Shown piece after piece: positions 60,450-64,000 of a stretch of DNA of 64,000 nt; the first letter of the stretch is position 1, and every line of letters begins with the position of its first letter. The notes below the pieces were generated by a model. It made no database searches. It saw only the letters and a program-made list of their open reading frames with translations, and was not told where the DNA came from. Both the position numbers and the translations under genes were made by a program. The DNA comes from Leisingera sp. M658 (lineage in GTDB: Bacteria; Pseudomonadota; Alphaproteobacteria; Rhodobacterales; Rhodobacteraceae): positions 3,630,001 to 3,694,000 of the forward strand of contig NZ_CP083546.1 of assembly GCF_025144145.1 (NCBI RefSeq), read 5' to 3'.

Positions 60450-61265
60450 TCAGGCCTTCAGCGTTTCGGTCGAGGAAAAAAACATCGCCTGGCTCACTGC
60501 CGAACGCACCTGATCCTCGGTGTAGGGTTTTGAGATCAGGAAGGCCGGCTCCGGCCCTTCGCCGGTCAGCAGGCGTTCGGGGTAGGCCGTGATAAAAATC
60601 ACCGGGCGGTCGCCATGCTTGGCCAGGATGCCGTTGACCGCGTCGATGCCGCTGGAGTTATCCGCCAGCTGAATATCCGACAGGATCAAATCGGCCGGGG
60701 CCTGAGACGCCAGATCCAGTGCACGGGCTTCGGTTCGGGCAATGCCTGTCACACTGTGGCCCATTCCGGTCACGATGGCCTCGAGGTCCATTGAGATGAT
60801 CGCTTCGTCCTCGATGATCATGATGCGGCCTGAGGTGGCACGCGACATTTCCTCGTAAGCGATCGCAATCAGTTCTGAAGCTTCGTCATCGCTCACGCCC
60901 ATGATGATGCCGGTATCGGCTGCACTGAACTCCTCGATCGTGTGCAGCAGCAGCGCTTCACGGGTGTTCGGCGTAAGCCGCCGCATGTGTCTCTGTGCCT
61001 TCGCCGCCAGGCTTGTATCGCCTTCTTCTTCCCCGGCGGGCGCGCCGGAAGAGGACCAGATCGCATGAAAGACGCGGAACAGCGCAACCTTGGGTGAAAG
61101 TTCGCTGTCGTAATCGCTTTCGCCAGCCAGGATGGCTTCAAGCGAAGCCAGCGCATATTTGTCGCCGCTGCTCTGGCTGCCGGTCAGCGCCCGGGCATAG
61201 CGGCGCAGGTAGGGCAGGTTTGCGCCAATCTGGCTGGCGATCAATTCTCCCGATTGAGCAGTCAT
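60450..61265 (-). CDS. phyR: Anti-anti-sigma response regulator PhyR
   Basis: A 271-aa protein with an ECF sigma-like N-terminal domain (LPYLRRYARALTGSQSSGDK to about residue 130) and a C-terminal receiver (RIMIIEDEAIISMDLEAIVT, acceptor Asp in LILSDIQLAD, KPYT near the end). When phosphorylated it binds NepR and frees EcfG. It starts at ATG 61265. It is divergent from nepR-ecfG with an EcfG-type promoter between. The full switch PhyR-NepR-EcfG is in one place here, as in most alphaproteobacteria. Confidence 0.94.
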   Translation of the reverse strand: MTAQSGELIASQIGANLPYLRRYARALTGSQSSGDKYALASLEAILAGESDYDSELSPKVALFRVFHAIWSSSGAPAGEEEGDTSLAAKAQRHMRRLTPNTREALLLHTIEEFSAADTGIIMGVSDDEASELIAIAYEEMSRATSGRIMIIEDEAIISMDLEAIVTGMGHSVTGIARTEARALDLASQAPADLILSDIQLADNSSGIDAVNGILAKHGDRPVIFITAYPERLLTGEGPEPAFLISKPYTEDQVRSAVSQAMFFSSTETLKA

Positions 61266-61296
61266 TTTGCGTCGTCCCTTTTTTTGCAATACATAT

Positions 61297-61321
61297 GGAA
61301 CTATACGCGCCTCAACGCGTT
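61297..61321 (+). promoter_or_regulatory. EcfG-type promoter of nepR-ecfG
   Basis: GGAAC (61297-61301), 17 bp, GTT (61319-61321) matches the general stress promoter form GGAAC-N16/17-GTT. It is oriented toward nepR. On the other strand a GGAAC at 61324-61328 followed by 17 bp and GTA may serve phyR. Autocontrol of the switch by EcfG is the rule in related bacteria. Confidence 0.7.
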
Positions 61322-61348
61322 TGGTTCCAGAAACTGCGCAAAAAACCG

Positions 61349-61558
61349 ATGGATTGCATGACACAGCCACGACGCGCCCGGCCGCGCAATGAACAGGCCG
61401 ACCGCGAAATAGACGAAAACCTCAAGCGGGCCTTCGATGAGATCGCGAGCGAACCGGTGCCGGACCGGTTTACCGATCTGCTGAAGCAGCTGAAGGAGAA
61501 GGAGGCGCACGCGCCCCGCGCCCCGGACCAGCCGGAGGAGAACCGCTCCGATGACTGA
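61349..61558 (+). CDS. nepR: Anti-sigma factor NepR
   Basis: A 69-aa helical protein with the NepR core: DENLKRAFDEIASEPVPDRF followed by TDLLKQLKEKE. NepR holds EcfG inactive until PhyR-P removes it. The ATG at 61349 and another at 61358 are possible; neither has a strong ribosome binding site. The stop overlaps the ecfG start by 8 bp, coupling the two. Confidence 0.88.
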   Translation: MDCMTQPRRARPRNEQADREIDENLKRAFDEIASEPVPDRFTDLLKQLKEKEAHAPRAPDQPEENRSDD

Positions 61559-62108
61559 CTCCGCGCATGACCCGAGAGAAGACCTGGTCAACCACCTGGG
61601 CGCCCTGCGCGCTTTTGCCCTCAGCCTTGCCCGCAATGGGGCCACAGCCGATGATCTGGTGCAGGACACGCTGGTCAAAGCCTGGACCAATATCGACAAG
61701 TTCAAAACCGGCACCAACATGCGGGCCTGGTTGTTCACCATTCTGCGCAACACCTATTATTCGCTGCGCCGCAAGCGCAAGCGCGAGGTGGAGGATACAG
61801 ATGGCGCGTTGTCCGGCGCCCTGGCGCAAAAGCCCGATCATGACGGGCGGCTTCACATGCGCGATTTCAACGCCGCCTTTGCGCAATTGAAAGACGAGCA
61901 GCGTGAAGCGTTGGTGCTGGTTGGCGCAGGCGGATTTTCCTATGACGAAGCAGCAGAAATGTGCGGCGTGAAGACCGGTACTGTCAAAAGCCGGGTGAAC
62001 CGTGCCCGTGCCCGCCTGGCAGAGCTGATGGAACTGGATGAAGAAAGCAAAATGGAACTGACTGATACGGTCACGGCTGGGATCGTCGCCCAGCAAAGCG
62101 CCGCATGA
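61551..62108 (+). CDS. ecfG: General stress ECF sigma factor EcfG
   Basis: A 185-aa ECF sigma factor. Region 2 is FALSLARNGATADDLVQDTL to about residue 80 (IDKFKTGTNMRAWLFTILRN); region 4 is ALVLVGAGGFSYDEAAEMCG then VKTGTVKSRVNRARARLAEL. With NepR directly before it and PhyR divergent, it is the general stress sigma factor. It overlaps the next gene, a histidine kinase, by 4 bp. Confidence 0.94.
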   Translation: MTDSAHDPREDLVNHLGALRAFALSLARNGATADDLVQDTLVKAWTNIDKFKTGTNMRAWLFTILRNTYYSLRRKRKREVEDTDGALSGALAQKPDHDGRLHMRDFNAAFAQLKDEQREALVLVGAGGFSYDEAAEMCGVKTGTVKSRVNRARARLAELMELDEESKMELTDTVTAGIVAQQSAA

Positions 62109-63877
62109 TCAATGTCCCGCGGCTGCAGGCCGGCAGCCTGCTGGTACGCCTGGCCGCGCTGATGACATTTGCGCTGTTGCCGCTGGGCCTGATCGCTCTG
62201 TACCAGACCAACGCCGTGGTGGCAGAAGCCAACCGGCTGTCCCATGCGTCCTTGCTGGCACACACACAGCAGGCCGCCGCCAAGGAGCGTGAACTTTTGC
62301 AACGGGCCGGCGGCGCCACAGAAGGGCTGGCCGCAGCCATCCTGCCAGTGTTCGGCAGTGGCGACCGCTGTGCAAACCTGATGAAGGCGTTCATCCAGGG
62401 CCAGAACCCGTTCACTTTTGCCGCCTTCATCACGCCCGGCGGCTCGATGGAATGCACCTCGGACGGCAGCATCGGGGATGTCTCCGAGACATGGCTGTTT
62501 CTCAAGGCCCGGAAGGCTGCTCGCCTCTCGTTTGCGGCGGGCCAGGATATACTGGGCGGAGGCGGCCCCCAGCTGGTGGCGACCAGCCCGGTGCAGCGCG
62601 ACGGTATCCTGCTGGGCTACGTCTCCATCGCGGTTCCGCACCAGCTGACCAAATCACTGTCCGGTACCAAATGGGCCGAGCAGGGTATCCGTTTTGTCAC
62701 CCTGGACGCGCAAGGGGAGATCCTGTCCGCAAGCGTTCCAGAGCAGCAAGCCGCACAGTCACTGCCGGTTTCGGTACCGCGCCGGGAACTGCTGCAGCGC
62801 AGCGGCGACACATTTTTTGAAGACGCGCGCTCCGGCCAGGAACGTTTTTTCGCGGTGAGTGAAATTCTTCCCGGGCAAGTTTCCGTAGTCGGCAGCTGGC
62901 CGGTGGAAAATGCCATGACCGTAAGCGCCAGCCCAACCTCCTGGATGACGCTCGCTTTCCCGGTCCTGATGTGGCTTGCCGGGATTTCCGTTGCTGTTCT
63001 CGGCCTGCAGCAAATGGTGATCCGCCATCTCAGCGCGTTGCGCAGGGCAATGCGCCGTTATGCGCTGGGAGAGCGGGATGACCCAAGCCTGAAACTCAGC
63101 AGCCCTCCGCGCGAGTTCGAGGAAGCCCGGCTGTCTTTTAACCGCATGGTGGCAATCCTCAGCGAAGCAGAGCGGCGGCGTGAACTTGACCTTGAGGAAA
63201 AGACCATGCTGCTGCGCGAGGTGCATCACCGGGTGAAAAACAACCTGCAACTGGTGGCCTCTATCATGAATATGCAGGGCCGGAACGCGCAGACCCCCGA
63301 AGCACGGCGGATGCTGGCACAGCTGCAGCGGCGGGTGCGCGGCCTGGCGACGATCCATCGCAGCCTGAACACCAACCCCGACGTTTCCACCGTGGACAGC
63401 CGGGAGCTGATCAATGAGCTGATCGCGGAGATCGGCACGATGAATGCAGGAACCGGACAGGATGTTGCGATCGAAACGAACCTTGCACAGATGCCGCTCA
63501 GCCAGGATCAGGGGGTAACCTTGTCGATGCTTGTCTCAGAGGCGATGACCAATGCGGTCAAATACATCGGTGTGCCCGACGGGGGACGGCCGGAAATCAG
63601 CGTCAGTTTGCGCGAAACAGCCAAAAATTGGCTGGAGCTGGAATTGACCAACACCAAAGGGCAGCCTCTGCTGGATCCGGCGGAGGAATTCGGCGGAACT
63701 GGCATCGGAACACGGCTGATGGCTGCGTTTGCGACTCAGCTTGACGGCGAAGCCGCCACGCATGAAACAGAGCACAGTTTTACTTACCGGCTGGGCTTTC
63801 CCGCCGTAGCAGGGGCCGTACCACCGGCAGCGCCGATGCCGGAACAGGAGCAAGATGCAGCAGAACCCGCCGCCTGA
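62105..63877 (+). CDS. HisKA_2-type sensor histidine kinase
   Basis: A 590-aa membrane kinase. A transmembrane helix lies at about residues 15-38 (LAALMTFALLPLGLIALYQT) and another near 282-300 (LAFPVLMWLAGISVAVLGLQ), enclosing a periplasmic sensor domain of about 240 residues. A HAMP-like linker leads to a HisKA_2 domain with EVHHRVKNNLQLVASIMNMQ and a HATPase (SMLVSEAMTNAVKYIGVPDG, GGTGIGTRLM). HisKA_2/HWE kinases act as PhyK-type partners of PhyR, so this protein probably starts the stress signal. It is coupled to ecfG. Confidence 0.9.
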   Translation: MINVPRLQAGSLLVRLAALMTFALLPLGLIALYQTNAVVAEANRLSHASLLAHTQQAAAKERELLQRAGGATEGLAAAILPVFGSGDRCANLMKAFIQGQNPFTFAAFITPGGSMECTSDGSIGDVSETWLFLKARKAARLSFAAGQDILGGGGPQLVATSPVQRDGILLGYVSIAVPHQLTKSLSGTKWAEQGIRFVTLDAQGEILSASVPEQQAAQSLPVSVPRRELLQRSGDTFFEDARSGQERFFAVSEILPGQVSVVGSWPVENAMTVSASPTSWMTLAFPVLMWLAGISVAVLGLQQMVIRHLSALRRAMRRYALGERDDPSLKLSSPPREFEEARLSFNRMVAILSEAERRRELDLEEKTMLLREVHHRVKNNLQLVASIMNMQGRNAQTPEARRMLAQLQRRVRGLATIHRSLNTNPDVSTVDSRELINELIAEIGTMNAGTGQDVAIETNLAQMPLSQDQGVTLSMLVSEAMTNAVKYIGVPDGGRPEISVSLRETAKNWLELELTNTKGQPLLDPAEEFGGTGIGTRLMAAFATQLDGEAATHETEHSFTYRLGFPAVAGAVPPAAPMPEQEQDAAEPAA

Positions 63878-64000
63878 ACTCCGCCGCGGGGATTTTCAAG
63901 TTCTGATCACCGCAGAACAGGCCTGGCCCGCTTTTGAGCGCGCAGTCCTGAATGCCCGGAGCGAAATCACCGCCAGCTTCCGCCTGTTCGATTTCGCCAA
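63855..64000 (+). CDS. Start of a gene cut by the window edge (phospholipase D-like?)
   Basis: Forty-eight residues are visible, beginning MQQNPPPELRRGDFQVLITA and continuing EQAWPAFERAVLNARSEITA. The start lies inside the end of the kinase gene (23-bp overlap) and follows GGAG about 5 nt away. The pattern resembles the N-terminus of phospholipase D-like proteins found beside phyR loci in roseobacters, but no catalytic HKD motif is in view, so this is a weak call. Confidence 0.45.
   Translation, partial: MQQNPPPELRRGDFQVLITAEQAWPAFERAVLNARSEITASFRLFDFA

Overview
The window looks like a chromosome segment from a marine alphaproteobacterium of the Roseobacter group (Rhodobacteraceae). The evidence is the gene content: a TMAO ABC importer of the tmoXWV type, a TorT/TorS/TorR sensing set, a fused formate dehydrogenase fdsGB-fdsA, a methylamine or N-methylproline demethylase-like enzyme, and a complete PhyR-NepR-EcfG general stress switch. 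Genus and species cannot be fixed from the sequence alone.

Bases 1-10,745 are core chromosome: a short gene-poor stretch with two DnaA-box-like sites, a ProC-like dehydrogenase, a TMADH/N-methylproline-demethylase-type flavoprotein with a divergent TetR regulator, then formate dehydrogenase and its LysR regulator, then a MarR-like regulator. The demethylase and formate dehydrogenase would together take N-methyl groups through formaldehyde and formate to CO2.

Bases 10,751-36,183 form a 25.4-kb Tn7-like transposon whose ends can be read directly. A 5-bp duplication (CATGT) lies on both sides, the termini are 16-bp inverted repeats (13/16 identical), and further TnsB-type repeats lie inside each end. 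It sits 6 bp past the 3' end of a tRNA-Arg(ACG) gene, so TniQ probably homes to that tRNA. The core is ner, tnsA, tnsB, tnsC, tniQ and a 70-aa gene on the minus strand. The left arm carries an unusual HTH / serine recombinase / ParB / ParB module. The right arm carries cargo: an HTH protein, DUF6880, a J-domain protein, a TIR protein, small proteins, a PIN + XRE-ImmA/IrrE pair, and a CBASS operon of CapV phospholipase, CD-NTase and a stand-alone E2-like protein (type II-short). The XRE regulator and CBASS share an intergenic region with three GTTTACAAA-type sites and a near-consensus promoter.

Bases 36,195-57,200 return to chromosome: tRNA-Arg, a GNAT acetyltransferase, a class III cyclase/TPR protein, and a minus-strand cluster of YcaO, TfuA, a zinc metallopeptidase and a protein ending in SGAK repeats. 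The last is a candidate peptide- or protein-modifying system. Next come torT, torS, torR and tmoXWV, with an 8-bp direct repeat matching the E. coli tor box upstream of tmoX, which suggests TMAO-responsive control of TMAO uptake. A GlxA/AraC regulator and a LysR/glutathionyl-hydroquinone reductase pair follow.

Bases 57,178-60,430 are a decayed stretch with a broken DsbA-family gene and remnants of IS66 and IS21. Bases 60,450-64,000 hold phyR, nepR, ecfG and a HisKA_2 histidine kinase, with an EcfG-type promoter between phyR and nepR, and the start of a further gene cut by the window edge.
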